From the NCBI RefSeq assembly GCF_019308355.1, contig NZ_JAAGKM010000007.1, forward strand, positions 35,051 to 99,050: DNA of 64,000 bases. The letters are read 5' to 3'. This document shows, piece after piece, positions 1 to 9,809 of the stretch. The notes beneath the pieces were generated by a model that was not told the DNA's origin, searched no databases, and saw only the letters and a program-made list of their open reading frames with translations. Source of the stretch: Empedobacter falsenii. Lineage in GTDB: Bacteria > Bacteroidota > Bacteroidia > Flavobacteriales > Weeksellaceae. How positions within the stretch are numbered: position 1 is the stretch's first letter; each line of letters starts with the position of its first letter. The translations under genes and the position numbers were made by a program.

Positions 1-32
1 ATGAATATTTTTTTCATAACTCTATTTATAAA

Positions 33-62
33 GTATAGCATTAACTAAGTTTAATGCTATAC
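33..62 (-). terminator. hairpin downstream of the small secreted protein gene
   Basis: A perfect 12-bp inverted repeat (33-44 with 51-62, 6-nt loop) lies just past the stop codon of the gene at 73-297. The T-rich stretch after it on the minus strand is weak and interrupted, so it is a terminator or 3' stabilising hairpin rather than a textbook terminator. Confidence 0.55.
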
Positions 63-72
63 CTCTTATTAT

Positions 73-297
73 TTAATTACAATAAACTTCCATTTCTTCA
101 TAAAGTTCTACAGCAAAATCTATAACATCTCCTAAAGGACCACAATCTTCATATACAAATCCAACTCCACATCTTTCAACAGATACATCCCAGCATTCTA
201 CTGAAGTTACATCTTGTTTATCTTCAGTTTCTGTTTCATTTGCCATTGCAAAAGTTCCGATAAGTGCAAAAGCACTTGCTAATAACATTTTCTTCAT
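73..297 (-). CDS. small secreted acidic four-cysteine protein, function unknown
   Basis: This 74-residue protein starts with a clear signal peptide (MKK, hydrophobic stretch, likely cut after AMA at residue 19), leaving about 55 residues. The mature part is strongly acidic and has four cysteines at 35, 43, 52 and 73, which could make two disulfides. I do not recognise the family. The start ATG gives the signal peptide directly, and the gene is followed by its own hairpin, so it is probably monocistronic. Short secreted proteins of this type are common and unnamed in Flavobacteriia. It could be a periplasmic or secreted peptide; no enzymatic motif is visible. Confidence 0.6.
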   Translation of the reverse strand: MKKMLLASAFALIGTFAMANETETEDKQDVTSVECWDVSVERCGVGFVYEDCGPLGDVIDFAVELYEEMEVYCN

Positions 298-383
298 TTT
301 TTAAGTAATTTAGTTTTTTAATAATCAATCATAGTTTGCAACCTACAATTGCCTCTGTACTCTTCCCTTTGTTAGGTACATTC

Positions 384-404
384 AATAATAATAATAATAA
401 TAAT
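384..404. repeat. AAT trinucleotide repeat, seven units
   Basis: Seven perfect tandem AAT units lie in the 161-bp gap between the small secreted protein gene and the GLPGLI gene. Such a tract can change length by slippage. It lies upstream of the small gene, so it could alter promoter spacing, but no clear promoter box flanks it. Confidence 0.7.
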
Positions 405-458
405 ACACAAATCTTTTTGCAACTTAAGTATATAAAAACAAATAATTTAATATTTGGT

Positions 459-1304
459 TTATTCTAATTCAATAGGGTTATAAGGCATTCCACCAAAATT
501 GGTTATAGGTTTCTTATTTTCGTCAAGTGCAACTCCTTTTAACCTTTCAGCTGCATTTTCATGATAATCTTTTTCAGCTTTATAGAATTCTGTTTTCTTA
601 ACTTTTATAGGTGTTTTTTCACCTTGTGCTAAATAGATTTGTTTAGGATTTTGGTTGCTAGCGTTTGCTGTAAAATGATAATGTTCTTTATCATCATAAA
701 TCTCTAAAATAAGACCAGGCAAACCATAAAATTTATACGGACCAGCATTCATTGGGATTTCGTCAGTGTACCAAGCCGTCCATTTTCTACCACCGTAGTT
801 TACAGTCGCTTTTTTTGCAGTATAATTCAAGATTTGTTTGGTGTCATTCAGTAGTTTCCAATCTAATTTTGGTAACGTTTCTTTGTAAAGAAAATCATTC
901 GGAGAGATTCTATCAACAAATGTAAGTTCATCATTTTCTTTCTTTAGAATAAGTTGATATTTAAAAGCAGATTTAAAACTTTGAGACATTATTTGATTAA
1001 ATTCATTCGTCTTAATTGTAGGTAAATGACTAAAACTTTCAAGAATAGAATCCGTACCGATTTGATTGTAATCGACGAATTTATTGTAACGTTTACCAAT
1101 TTGTAAAAGTGCTAAACCAGTTTTTGTTTTTTCAGGTTTTTTTACATTACGAACAATTTTGTAGTCATAAATAATGTTGTAATTGGACAACTCGTAATTC
1201 GTTTGCGAATATTTAATAGGCGCAAAGGATATATCAGTTTTTATTTGTGGCTGTGCATATACAATGCAACCAATAAAAATGATAAAATAGTATAGTAATT
1301 TCAT
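459..1304 (-). CDS. GLPGLI family secreted protein
   Basis: The 281-residue product has an N-terminal signal peptide (hydrophobic residues 3-17 ending in YAQ) and the family signature GLPGLI at about residues 194-199, followed by the typical aromatic/acidic stretch. The family is restricted to Bacteroidota, is exported, and has no established function. The length fits the family. A TATATTTG promoter box at 1353-1360 lies about 50 bp upstream of the ATG, so the gene probably has its own promoter although it follows the glycosyltransferase gene by only 59 bp. Confidence 0.85.
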   Translation of the reverse strand: MKLLYYFIIFIGCIVYAQPQIKTDISFAPIKYSQTNYELSNYNIIYDYKIVRNVKKPEKTKTGLALLQIGKRYNKFVDYNQIGTDSILESFSHLPTIKTNEFNQIMSQSFKSAFKYQLILKKENDELTFVDRISPNDFLYKETLPKLDWKLLNDTKQILNYTAKKATVNYGGRKWTAWYTDEIPMNAGPYKFYGLPGLILEIYDDKEHYHFTANASNQNPKQIYLAQGEKTPIKVKKTEFYKAEKDYHENAAERLKGVALDENKKPITNFGGMPYNPIELE

Positions 1305-1352
1305 TATAAGGTTGTTAATTATGATGAAATTACTATAAATATTTTTATTCTA

Positions 1353-1360
1353 CAAATATA
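1353..1360 (-). promoter_or_regulatory. -7 promoter box for the GLPGLI gene
   Basis: TATATTTG on the minus strand fits the Bacteroidota -7 consensus TAnnTTTG and lies 49 bp upstream of the ATG at 1304. No convincing TTTG -33 box is visible at the usual distance. Confidence 0.5.
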
Positions 1361-1363
1361 GTA

Positions 1364-2665
1364 TTAATTTATTTTTAAATTATTTATCACGTCAACCAAC
1401 TTTTTAGTCAAGTTTTTACGGTTGAATTGTTGAACTTCCTCTTCGTTTGTTTCAAATTTTTGGTTTGGATTTTTCAACCATTGATTGTAAATCGAGAGAA
1501 TGTACGTTTTGATTTCATTCACTTGTTGATGATAAAAATAATCACCTGCTTTAGTTTTTTGAAGTATTTTTTCGACATCAGCATCTGCTGGACCAACTGC
1601 TAAAATTGGATTTCCAGTTGCCATATATTCGAATAATTTTCCTGGAATAATTCCTTTCGAAGCAACATTATCAAAATTTGTTAACAACAGAATATTTGCA
1701 GAATTAATCGCATTTAACGATTCTTGGTGCGAAACATAACCGTGAACAATTAAATTATTTTGTAAACTTTGTTCAAGAATTGATTGTTTGACATCATCGG
1801 CTAAAGAACCATAAAAATTAAGTTTAAAATCTTCTCGAAACGATTGATTTTCGTTGCTAATTTCAGCTAAAGCTTTCCACAAAGCGATTGGATTTCGAAG
1901 CATTTCCAAACCTCCAGAATACGTCAAATGAAAGTGATTTTGATCTTTTTCTGTTTGTTGTTTTACTTCTTCAAAACCATTTGTAATTACTTCTACATGT
2001 TTTGCACCAATCTTCTTGAAATTTTCTCCATCAGCATAACTTGTTGCTAAAACAACATCTGCTTTTTGCATTACTTCACGCTCTAAATCTTCGTGTTTTT
2101 TTGCAGCCCAAAAAGTTAATTTCAATTCTTTGTGATAACTAATTTGAGTCCATGGATCACGAAAATCTGCCAACCATTTGAGATTTGGTAATTGTTTTTT
2201 CAATTTCAAACCGATTAAATGTAAACTATGAGGCGGACCAGAAGTTACAATCGTATCTATATTTTCTTTCTGTAAAAAGTCTTTTAAATATTCCGCAGAA
2301 GGATTTACCCAAAACTTGCGCGCATCTGGAATAAAGAAATTTCCACGCACAAAAACTGACAATCTCGACATGAAAGATTGATTTTCTTTCTTTTCGAAAT
2401 GTCCACCTTTATAAGCTTTATTCTTTGGATTCAGTTTTTCTGCTAACTGATAAGGTTCCCAAATTTTATTCTTGATGATTTTAACTTTTGGATTAATGTC
2501 CTTGGCTAAAGTTTCATCGAGAATTGGATAAGAAGGGTTTTCTGGAATGTAAACGTAGGTTTCATATCCAAATTCAGGAAGATATTTTGTGAATTTCAAC
2601 CATCTTTGAACACCAGGACCTCCCGCAGGAGGCCAGTAATAGGTGATGATTAATATTTTTTTCAT
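1364..2665 (-). CDS. glycosyltransferase family 4 (GT-B fold)
   Basis: This 433-residue cytoplasmic protein begins with the GT4 signature YYWPPAGGPGVQRW, in which the PPxxGG loop forms part of the acceptor site. The C-terminal Rossmann half contains a nucleotide-sugar binding segment (GIIPGKLFEYMATGNPILAVG) with the GT4 E at the expected place. The substrate cannot be told from sequence. The gene starts 7 bp after the YfhO-like gene and is probably cotranscribed with it, which suggests a joint role in cell-surface glycan or lipid glycosylation away from the main polysaccharide locus. Confidence 0.85.
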   Translation of the reverse strand: MKKILIITYYWPPAGGPGVQRWLKFTKYLPEFGYETYVYIPENPSYPILDETLAKDINPKVKIIKNKIWEPYQLAEKLNPKNKAYKGGHFEKKENQSFMSRLSVFVRGNFFIPDARKFWVNPSAEYLKDFLQKENIDTIVTSGPPHSLHLIGLKLKKQLPNLKWLADFRDPWTQISYHKELKLTFWAAKKHEDLEREVMQKADVVLATSYADGENFKKIGAKHVEVITNGFEEVKQQTEKDQNHFHLTYSGGLEMLRNPIALWKALAEISNENQSFREDFKLNFYGSLADDVKQSILEQSLQNNLIVHGYVSHQESLNAINSANILLLTNFDNVASKGIIPGKLFEYMATGNPILAVGPADADVEKILQKTKAGDYFYHQQVNEIKTYILSIYNQWLKNPNQKFETNEEEVQQFNRKNLTKKLVDVINNLKIN

Positions 2666-2672
2666 TCCAAAA

Positions 2673-5318
2673 TTAAGCCTTTTCAGCGGCTAAGTTTAAA
2701 TTCTCTTTTGTAGAACATTTTTTATATCCCAAATAAATACCTCCAGCCACAACGATTAAAAGTAAAATATTCGAAACTATCACAATCATATTTCCAGTAG
2801 AAATAACTTGTGGTTTAAATTCCATCACGATTGTGTGATTTCCTTTTTGCACAGGAACTGCACGCAAAACGTAATTCGCTTTTTCGATCGGAACTTCCTT
2901 TCCATCAACTGTTGCAGTCCATCCATGTGGATAATAAACTTCTGAGAAAACAGCAATTTGATCTGTATTAGAAGAAGATTTGTACGTCATTTTCATTGGT
3001 GAATAATCAACCAATTCAATCTTTGCATTAGCATCTGCCGAAACATTCAAGTTTTTATTCTCAACCAAATCTTTACGTAAAATTACTGTATGATCAACTG
3101 GTGTAGAATTTATCGCTAAGATTTCATCATTTGCATTTTCTGTCCATTTGATATTTGAAGCTAACCAAGCACTTCCCAAAGCTGTAGGATTTTGCTGTAC
3201 TTGGGGTTCCGTTGGACTTCCATGAATAATGTATTTCGTATTCATCATATTCAATACATTAATCAAACCTGTTTCATCTTTGATTCCGTATTTTTTCAAT
3301 TGCGGATCTTGAGAAAAATAGATATCCACAACATCTTGGTATTTTCCTAATTTCGCCGCATGATAACCACCAATTGAAGGAACAAAATATGAAGTTCCAG
3401 CTTCATTAAATGTACTCAAAACTGTATTGTATACACGGAAATGCGATTTATCTTGTTTTGAAATATTTGATAATAAATTATTCAACGGAACTTTGTAAGC
3501 AATTTGCGCTACATTATTGTTGTTCTGAGCTTCGGTTTGTAAACGAGGCGACATTTCAGTTGGGAAAGGATTATCAACAATGTATTTAGATACAAAATTA
3601 TCTTCGTTCAAATATCTTTTATTCACCGTAAATCCGTCAATAAAAGCCAATGCACCAATCGCTAAAATGACGATAATTGGTTTTTTGATAAACTTGAATA
3701 AATAAGCCAACAACAAAGCCATTGTGAACAAAACAAAAATCAATGTGCGAACTGTATCCGCTTTAAACATAGAAATTCTATCTTGAATTAATGCTTCATC
3801 TAATCGTTTTATCAATCCATCCCAAAGTCCGATTGCATTTGGATTTGCTTGCTGAATTTGTCCGATTAATTGTTCAGTCATTAATTTTTCATTCTCTGAT
3901 GTAAATGGAAAAATCATTCCACCGAATAAGAAGAATATAATTAAAATTCCAACTGTAGAACCACCAGCTATATAAAGTACTTTCTTTTTGAATTCATCTG
4001 ATTCGTCAGAATTAAAGAAATAATATAAAGTCAAAATTGCTAAGAAAGGCATTGTAAATTCGGCAATTACCAAGATTGATGATACAGCGCGAAACTTATC
4101 ATACATCGGGAAATAATCAATAAATAAGTTCGTAACGAATGGTAAATTTTTACCCCATGCCAAAATGAAACTTAGAATCGTTGCTCCAACTAACCATTTT
4201 TTATAGGTCGCGTATTTTCCACGTACCATAAACATTCCGATAATAAACAAGAAAACGACTACAGCTCCCTGATAAGCTGGACCAGAAGTTCCTGGCTGAT
4301 CTCCCCAATATGCACTTCTCGGTTGACTTGCCACAGCTTGAAAAACTTGCTGATTGAACTCGTCTTCACCAAGACTATATTGAGTATTTTGTAATTCTGA
4401 TGTATAATTCTTTAAATCTTCTGGATTCGTTTGCGAACCACCCCCCATCAAATTTGGAATAAAAAGATTTAATGTTTCTAATTTTCCATAACTCCATTGT
4501 GTGATATAATCGTGATCTAATCCGTTCGAATTCTTTTTCAACAAGGTCATCTCAGATTTCCCACGAGTCGTTTCTTTACTATATTCGTAAGTTGACAATA
4601 ATCGATTTGCATTCAATCCTGCTGCAATAATTACAGCGACAACTACTAATGCAGATGATTTTAAGAAATCTGGTAATTCTTTTTTCTTTAAACTATCAAT
4701 AAATTGAACAATTGCAAAAACCAACAACGCTAAAAACAAATAGAACGTCATTTGAATGTGATTGGCTTGTAATTGCAATCCCATAAACAAGGTTGTGAGT
4801 ACAAAACCTGCAATGTATTTTTTGCGATACAATAGAAGAATTCCAGCAACCAAAGGCGCGAAATACCCAATTGTATGTAGCTTTCCGTTATGTCCGGCTG
4901 CAATTAATTCGAAATAATACGAACCAAATGCAAAGAAAATTGCACCGACTAAAGCATATTGCCACTTTTTGAAAAGCGTTAAGCCAAGAATAAAAAATCC
5001 TGTAAACAACAAGAAAATGTAATCTGCTGGACGCGGTAAAAATCTGAATGCGCCATCAATGGTTTTGATGATATCAAAACTATATTTCGCACCAGTTTGA
5101 TAGGTTGGCATTCCACCAAACATCGCATCAGACCAATAGACATTTTCTCCTGTTTTGTCTTGATACGTCAACATTTCTTGCGCACTACCCTTGTAGTTGA
5201 TAATATCAGGCTGAATAACAGATTTTCCCGATAAAACTGGTGAACAATACACCAATGCAATCACTGCAAAAAGCAGCAATGAGATAAGAACGTAGAGTAA
5301 ATTCTTTTTATTTTTCAT
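2673..5318 (-). CDS. YfhO family integral membrane protein (GT-C-like)
   Basis: The 881-residue protein carries many membrane segments: an N-terminal one, a dense series between about 95 and 420, several around 450-560, and one near the C-terminus at about 845-865. A soluble domain precedes the last helix. This layout and the acidic first extracellular loop match the YfhO family, whose Bacillus member glycosylates cell-envelope polymers. In Bacteroidota the substrate is unknown. Its start overlaps the end of the DUF4834 gene by 11 bp and it is followed by a GT4 gene after 7 bp, pointing to one operon. Confidence 0.8.
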   Translation of the reverse strand: MKNKKNLLYVLISLLLFAVIALVYCSPVLSGKSVIQPDIINYKGSAQEMLTYQDKTGENVYWSDAMFGGMPTYQTGAKYSFDIIKTIDGAFRFLPRPADYIFLLFTGFFILGLTLFKKWQYALVGAIFFAFGSYYFELIAAGHNGKLHTIGYFAPLVAGILLLYRKKYIAGFVLTTLFMGLQLQANHIQMTFYLFLALLVFAIVQFIDSLKKKELPDFLKSSALVVVAVIIAAGLNANRLLSTYEYSKETTRGKSEMTLLKKNSNGLDHDYITQWSYGKLETLNLFIPNLMGGGSQTNPEDLKNYTSELQNTQYSLGEDEFNQQVFQAVASQPRSAYWGDQPGTSGPAYQGAVVVFLFIIGMFMVRGKYATYKKWLVGATILSFILAWGKNLPFVTNLFIDYFPMYDKFRAVSSILVIAEFTMPFLAILTLYYFFNSDESDEFKKKVLYIAGGSTVGILIIFFLFGGMIFPFTSENEKLMTEQLIGQIQQANPNAIGLWDGLIKRLDEALIQDRISMFKADTVRTLIFVLFTMALLLAYLFKFIKKPIIVILAIGALAFIDGFTVNKRYLNEDNFVSKYIVDNPFPTEMSPRLQTEAQNNNNVAQIAYKVPLNNLLSNISKQDKSHFRVYNTVLSTFNEAGTSYFVPSIGGYHAAKLGKYQDVVDIYFSQDPQLKKYGIKDETGLINVLNMMNTKYIIHGSPTEPQVQQNPTALGSAWLASNIKWTENANDEILAINSTPVDHTVILRKDLVENKNLNVSADANAKIELVDYSPMKMTYKSSSNTDQIAVFSEVYYPHGWTATVDGKEVPIEKANYVLRAVPVQKGNHTIVMEFKPQVISTGNMIVIVSNILLLIVVAGGIYLGYKKCSTKENLNLAAEKA

Positions 5319-5565
5319 CCTTTTTTTCTTCGATTATTTCGTAATCCACCGTTTCGGCGTCTATATTATATTTCGGTTTGTCGAAAGATGTGTTTGGTTT
5401 CGATTCGTTGTACGAATCATTTGAGTTTTGGCTCTGATTATAAGCATTTCTTTGCTGATTAATTGCTTCTTGAAAAACCTTTTTCACTGCAAATACTTTT
5501 CTTAAAAATCTAAAAATCGTTAAGAAAATAATACTTAAAATTATAATCCAAATAATTGTTTTCAT
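5308..5565 (-). CDS. DUF4834 family small membrane protein
   Basis: The 85-residue protein has a single N-terminal membrane helix (residues 3-18), a basic patch, a Gln/Asn-rich linker and a conserved C-terminal motif (AETVDYEIIEE). This pattern is that of DUF4834, a Flavobacteriia family of unknown role. It begins 1 bp after the DUF6263 gene and overlaps the YfhO-like gene downstream, so translation is probably coupled. The single helix suggests a small accessory or scaffold protein of the inner membrane. Confidence 0.75.
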   Translation of the reverse strand: MKTIIWIIILSIIFLTIFRFLRKVFAVKKVFQEAINQQRNAYNQSQNSNDSYNESKPNTSFDKPKYNIDAETVDYEIIEEKKDEK

Positions 5566-5566
5566 T

Positions 5567-6637
5567 TTAGTTAACTGTTGTGACAGTTGTAACCGACTCA
5601 GTCATCGTTTGTTTTTGACCTTGCGCTTCTACTGTACGTTTTAATGTTTCCTTTTTCGTTAAATTAACTTTGTTGATCCAACCAGATTTTGTATCCAACA
5701 AAATTTTTCCATCTACATTCGCACTACTATTCGCAGACATTGTAACACCTTGCTGCGACTCATTACCTTTCAAACTTTGCGTTCCATTTACAGTAATTGT
5801 CGTATTTGCAGGCTCAACACTTGCTAAAGTTCTCTTCATCGAAATATTTCCTTTCATTGGACCTTGATCAATTTTTTGACTATCGCTCCAAGATTCTTTA
5901 AGCGCTAAAGTTTTGTTAGGAAAAATATTCATCGTTTCTTCAAATTGAGAAGAAATTGCTTGTTTGTTTAATGAATTATCGATAATCTGTGTAAAGAATT
6001 TAAATTCTTCTGCACTTACTTGAGTTTTTACAGAATTTAAAATTGATTTTTTAATTTCATCTAATCCATCAACGCTTACAACTTTTCCTTTCTGATCAAC
6101 TTTCATTGTATACGTTTTTCCTGTCATAGCTTTGTAAATCGACCAAGAAACCGCAATATCTTTGTTCGCTGGTTTCGCAGCATTTGTGTCATACGAAATT
6201 GATTTTCCCGAAGGATCTGTCATTTTCTCGCTATATTGTTTAGATTTCACTTCTAATGTATACACACCATCTTTGAAATCTTTTACCGTATAATCAATTT
6301 GTTTTTTACTTTCACTTGACATTTTTTGAGATTGTTTCCCGTCCGAAGCCGTGTGAGTTGTTTTAATTCCCAACGTCATTGGATAAGTCTTTCCTATCTC
6401 CAAATTGTATTTGTATGCATATTTGTCATCTGCACCTTTTGTTATTGCAACAACTTCTGTTTCAGCAGGCGTTTCAGCGATTTTCAAAGAATCTGTTGTT
6501 TCTATTTTGGCAACTGTATCACCTTTTTCGTTCACAATTAATTCTTTTCCATCTTTATCTTTTCCTACGACTTTATCATCTTTTTTACATGAAACAACTG
6601 CCATTGCGACAGCCATCATGAATAGTAATTTTTTCAT
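5567..6637 (-). CDS. DUF6263-like lipoprotein
   Basis: This 356-residue protein has a lipoprotein signal peptide with the lipid-attachment cysteine at residue 17 (AVVSCKK). The rest is rich in Lys, Thr and Ser with beta-strand periodicity and no visible catalytic motif. It resembles DUF6263 proteins of Bacteroidota; the name is from general appearance, so family membership is moderately sure and function is unknown. It is the first gene of a minus-strand run with DUF4834, the YfhO-like gene and a GT4. A TATTTTTG box lies 44 bp upstream. Confidence 0.7.
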   Translation of the reverse strand: MKKLLFMMAVAMAVVSCKKDDKVVGKDKDGKELIVNEKGDTVAKIETTDSLKIAETPAETEVVAITKGADDKYAYKYNLEIGKTYPMTLGIKTTHTASDGKQSQKMSSESKKQIDYTVKDFKDGVYTLEVKSKQYSEKMTDPSGKSISYDTNAAKPANKDIAVSWSIYKAMTGKTYTMKVDQKGKVVSVDGLDEIKKSILNSVKTQVSAEEFKFFTQIIDNSLNKQAISSQFEETMNIFPNKTLALKESWSDSQKIDQGPMKGNISMKRTLASVEPANTTITVNGTQSLKGNESQQGVTMSANSSANVDGKILLDTKSGWINKVNLTKKETLKRTVEAQGQKQTMTESVTTVTTVN

Positions 6638-6680
6638 ATCAATTTTATGTTTGATAGTTGGTTTATTGCCAAAATCAATC

Positions 6681-6688
6681 CAAAAATA
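6681..6688 (-). promoter_or_regulatory. -7 promoter box for the DUF6263/YfhO operon
   Basis: TATTTTTG on the minus strand fits TAnnTTTG, 44 bp upstream of the ATG at 6637. The region 6638-6819 also contains two copies of TCTAGAAAATTA at 6735-6746 and 6773-6784, of unknown meaning. Confidence 0.45.
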
Positions 6689-6819
6689 AGGATTTTAGTT
6701 GATTTTTTAACATTAAGATTTTAAAACAATCATATCTAGAAAATTAGATGATTGAAAAGAATTTATTGTCAATCTAGAAAATTATAAAGTATTACAAATT
6801 GTCATAATTAATAAATACA

Positions 6820-6851
6820 AAAAAAGCCTCCCAATTTGGGAGGCTTTTTAC
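6820..6851 (-). terminator. intrinsic terminator after rplQ
   Basis: A GC-rich 12-bp stem (AAAAAGCCTCCC with its complement, 4-5-nt loop) lies 16 bp beyond the rplQ stop and is followed on the minus strand by a run of seven Ts. It ends the rpsH-to-rplQ transcription unit. Confidence 0.9.
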
Positions 6852-6867
6852 TATATAATCGAATAGA

Positions 6868-7341
6868 TTATGCTTCTTCTGTACTTTCAGTTTCAGCAGC
6901 TGGTGCAGCTTCTTCTGTTTTAGTACTTTTTTTACTACGACGTGTAGTTGCTTTTTTCTCTACTTTCGCGTTAGTGTAGATATCATTGAAATCTACTAAC
7001 TCGATCATTGCAGTATCAGCACCGTCACCTAAACGGAATCCAGTTTTGATGATACGAGTGTATCCTCCTGGGCGATTTGCAATTTTAGGAGCTACAGTTC
7101 TGAATAATTCAGTTACAGCTTCTTTATCTTGTAAGTATGAAAATACAACGCGACGGTTGTTAGTATCGTCTGTTTTAGACTTTGTCAATAAAGGCTCAAC
7201 ATATGTTTGTAATGCTTTAGCCTTTGCTACTGTTGTGTTAATTCTCTTGTGAGTAATCAACGCTATAGCTAAATTAGATAATAAAGCTCTTCTATGAGAG
7301 GCAGTTCTACCTAAATGGTTAAATTTTTTTCCGTGTCTCAT
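6868..7341 (-). CDS. rplQ: 50S ribosomal protein L17
   Basis: The 157-residue protein opens with the L17 signature [21 protein letters not shown] and carries the conserved RPGGYTRI segment. Beyond the roughly 115-residue core it has a low-complexity Lys- then Glu/Ala-rich tail, which is usual for Bacteroidota L17. L17 binds 23S rRNA near the exit tunnel. It is the last gene of the alpha cluster, 12 bp after rpoA, and a strong terminator follows. Confidence 0.97.
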   Translation of the reverse strand: MRHGKKFNHLGRTASHRRALLSNLAIALITHKRINTTVAKAKALQTYVEPLLTKSKTDDTNNRRVVFSYLQDKEAVTELFRTVAPKIANRPGGYTRIIKTGFRLGDGADTAMIELVDFNDIYTNAKVEKKATTRRSKKSTKTEEAAPAAETESTEEA

Positions 7342-7353
7342 TTTTTAATAAAA

Positions 7354-8346
7354 TTATTCTACGTCTAACTTATATTTTACGATGTCCATTCCAAAGTTAA
7401 GACCTTTGCTGTCCACCAATTCTTCTAACTCTGTAAGAGATTTCTTACCAAAGTTTCTGAATTTCATTAAGTCAGACTTAGCGAAAGAAACTAATTCGCC
7501 TAATGTTTCAACTTCAGCTGCTTTTAAACAATTTAATGCTCTTACTGATAAATCCATATCTACCAATTTTGTTTTCAATAATTGGCGCATATGTAATGCT
7601 TCTTCATCATAAGTTTCACCAGATGCAACTTCTTCCGCTTCTAATGTAATTCTCTCATCTGAGAATAACATAAAGTGGTGAATTAAGATTTTAGCTGCTT
7701 CAGTTAAAGCATCTTGAGGTGTTATAGAACCATCTGTTGTAATTTCAAAAACTAATTTTTCGTAGTCAGTTTTTTGTTCTACACGATAGTTTTCAATTGC
7801 GTATTTTACATTCTTAATTGGAGTGTAAATTGAGTCAATTGCTATAGTACCGATTGGCGCAGAAGCCTTTTTATTCTCATCAGCTGGTACGTATCCTCTA
7901 CCTTTTTCGATTGTAAATGTAATTGTTACGTTTACTTTAGCGTCTAAGTTAGCGATAACTAATTCAGGGTTTAAAACTTGGAATCCAGAAATAAATTTCC
8001 CTAAATCACCTGCTGTTAATTGATCTTGCCCTGAGATAGTAGCAGTTACAGTTTCAGCATCTGATTCATCAATTTGTTTCTTAAAACGAACCTTTTTCAG
8101 ATTTAAAATGATCTCTGTAACATCTTCCACTACTCCTGGAATAGTTGAAAATTCGTGCTCAACTCCTTCAATTTTGATTGAAGTGATCGCATATCCTTCT
8201 AATGAAGAAAGTAACACTCTACGTAGAGCATTTCCAACTGTAATCCCGTATCCTGGCTCTAATGGACGGAACTCGAATTGTCCGAATTTAGAGTCAGACT
8301 CTACTAAGATTACTTTGTCAGGTTTGATGAAATTTAAAATAGTCAT
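7354..8346 (-). CDS. rpoA: DNA-directed RNA polymerase subunit alpha
   Basis: The 330-residue protein has the alpha N-terminal assembly domain ([20 protein letters not shown] at about residues 32-51) and a C-terminal domain with paired helix-hairpin-helix elements ([29 protein letters not shown]). It dimerises to start RNA polymerase assembly and its C-terminal domain contacts promoter DNA and activators. Length and order (rpsD-rpoA-rplQ) are standard. Confidence 0.98.
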   Translation of the reverse strand: MTILNFIKPDKVILVESDSKFGQFEFRPLEPGYGITVGNALRRVLLSSLEGYAITSIKIEGVEHEFSTIPGVVEDVTEIILNLKKVRFKKQIDESDAETVTATISGQDQLTAGDLGKFISGFQVLNPELVIANLDAKVNVTITFTIEKGRGYVPADENKKASAPIGTIAIDSIYTPIKNVKYAIENYRVEQKTDYEKLVFEITTDGSITPQDALTEAAKILIHHFMLFSDERITLEAEEVASGETYDEEALHMRQLLKTKLVDMDLSVRALNCLKAAEVETLGELVSFAKSDLMKFRNFGKKSLTELEELVDSKGLNFGMDIVKYKLDVE

Positions 8347-8368
8347 TTTATTAGTCTGATTTTAAGGT

Positions 8369-8971
8369 TTATTTAGAATATAACTCGACGATTAATTGCT
8401 CTTTAATATCTTCTGGAATTTGAACTCTTTCTGGAGCTTTTGTGAAAGTTCCTGATTTTTGTTCGTCGTTCCAAATTAACCAATCGTACTCGCTACGTGC
8501 GTGTAAAGAGTTTGTGATTGCAGTTAAAGATTTAGATTTTTCTCTAACAGCGATTACATCACCAGCTTTTAATTGGTAAGAAGGGATGTTCACGATTTCT
8601 CCGTTTACAGTTACGTGTTTGTGAGATACTAATTGACGTGCAGCACTACGTGAGTTTGCGATACCTAAACGGTAAACTACGTTATCTAAACGAGATTCAC
8701 ATAATTGTAATAATACTTCACCTGTAATTCCTTTAGAAGCATTTGCTTTTTTGTATAAGTTAGCAAATTGACGCTCTAAAATACCGTAAGTATATTTTGC
8801 TTTTTGTTTTTCAGTTAACTGAATAGCGTATTCTGATTTTTTAGCTCTTCTTTTGTTAGGTCCGTGTTGCCCTGGAGGATATTTCTTTTTCTCAAAAGAT
8901 TTATCGTCACCGAAAATTGGTTGTCCAAATTTTCTTGCAATTTTAGTTTTTGGTCCTGTATATCTTGCCAT
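8369..8971 (-). CDS. rpsD: 30S ribosomal protein S4, cysteine-free type
   Basis: The 200-residue protein has the S4 N-terminal region ([16 protein letters not shown]) and the S4 RNA-binding domain ([20 protein letters not shown]). The N-terminal zinc-binding cysteines of some S4 proteins are absent, so it is the zinc-independent form. S4 nucleates 30S assembly and in E. coli also represses the alpha operon by binding its mRNA. It sits between rpsK and rpoA, as usual. Confidence 0.97.
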   Translation of the reverse strand: MARYTGPKTKIARKFGQPIFGDDKSFEKKKYPPGQHGPNKRRAKKSEYAIQLTEKQKAKYTYGILERQFANLYKKANASKGITGEVLLQLCESRLDNVVYRLGIANSRSAARQLVSHKHVTVNGEIVNIPSYQLKAGDVIAVREKSKSLTAITNSLHARSEYDWLIWNDEQKSGTFTKAPERVQIPEDIKEQLIVELYSK

Positions 8972-9018
8972 GATTTGTTACTATTAAATATATTAAATAA
9001 TTAAATTGAGAAAAATGA

Positions 9019-9408
9019 TTATACTCTTCTCTTTTTAGGTGGACGACATCCATTGTGTGGTAATGGAGTAACATCAACGATTTCAGAAACCTCGATACCA
9101 CCGTTATGAATTGTTCTAATAGCAGATTCACGACCTTGACCTGGTCCTTTCACGAATACTTTTACTCTTCTTAATCCTGCTTCGTATGCAACTGTTGTTG
9201 CATCTTGAGCAGCTACTTGAGCAGCGTAAGGAGTGTTCTTTTTAGATCCACGGAATCCCATTTTACCTGCTGAAGACCAAGAGATAACTTCACCGTTTTT
9301 GTTTGTTAAAGTAACGATAACATTGTTAAACGATGCTTGAATATGAGCTTGTCCAGTAGCTTCAATAACTACTTTTCTTTTCTTTACTACTTTCTGATTT
9401 TTTGCCAT
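9019..9408 (-). CDS. rpsK: 30S ribosomal protein S11
   Basis: At 129 residues it matches S11, with the core TFNN-like motif ([11 protein letters not shown]), [12 protein letters not shown] and the C-terminal [13 protein letters not shown]. The Asn-Gly pair there is the site of isoaspartate formation known in S11. It lies in the platform of the 30S subunit. Gap to rpsM is 11 bp and to rpsD 47 bp. Confidence 0.97.
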   Translation of the reverse strand: MAKNQKVVKKRKVVIEATGQAHIQASFNNVIVTLTNKNGEVISWSSAGKMGFRGSKKNTPYAAQVAAQDATTVAYEAGLRRVKVFVKGPGQGRESAIRTIHNGGIEVSEIVDVTPLPHNGCRPPKKRRV

Positions 9409-9419
9409 GATCCTATTTA

Positions 9420-9797
9420 TTATTTAGTGGCTTTTTTCTTGTTAGCAACTGTTTTCTTTTTACCTTTTCTTGTACGTGAGTTATTTTTTGTTCTTTGACC
9501 ACGTAATGGTAAACCTAATCTGTGACGAATACCTCTTTGACATCCGATATCCATTAAACGTTTAATGTTTAATTGGATTTCTGATCTTAATTCACCTTCT
9601 ACTTTGAAAGTTTCATTGATCGATGCACGGATTGCGTTGATTTCTTCATCAGTCCATTCGCTAACTTTTGTATCTTCTGAAATATTATTTTCAGCTAAGA
9701 TTTTAGAAGCACTGCTTCTTCCGATCCCGTAAATGTATGTAAGTCCGATTACCCCTCTTTTGTTTTTAGGTAAATCTACACCTGAAATTCTTGCCAT
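9420..9797 (-). CDS. rpsM: 30S ribosomal protein S13
   Basis: The 125-residue protein has the S13 start [14 protein letters not shown], the helix-hairpin-helix segment [11 protein letters not shown] and the basic tail [17 protein letters not shown], which reaches the P-site tRNA. Position between rpmJ and rpsK is canonical. Confidence 0.97.
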   Translation of the reverse strand: MARISGVDLPKNKRGVIGLTYIYGIGRSSASKILAENNISEDTKVSEWTDEEINAIRASINETFKVEGELRSEIQLNIKRLMDIGCQRGIRHRLGLPLRGQRTKNNSRTRKGKKKTVANKKKATK

Positions 9798-9809
9798 AAT
9801 TCTAAATAA

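Noticed and set aside
5670..6689. several plus-strand frames opposite the DUF6263 gene
   Set aside because: They are antisense shadows of a well-supported lipoprotein gene, with no signal or family features.
6735..6784. direct repeat TCTAGAAAATTA, two copies 38 bp apart
   Set aside because: AT-rich 12-mers in an AT-rich spacer; only two copies and no dyad or promoter relation clear enough to call.
8943..9131. 62-codon frame overlapping rpsK
   Set aside because: It lies out of frame over rpsK and has no conserved features.
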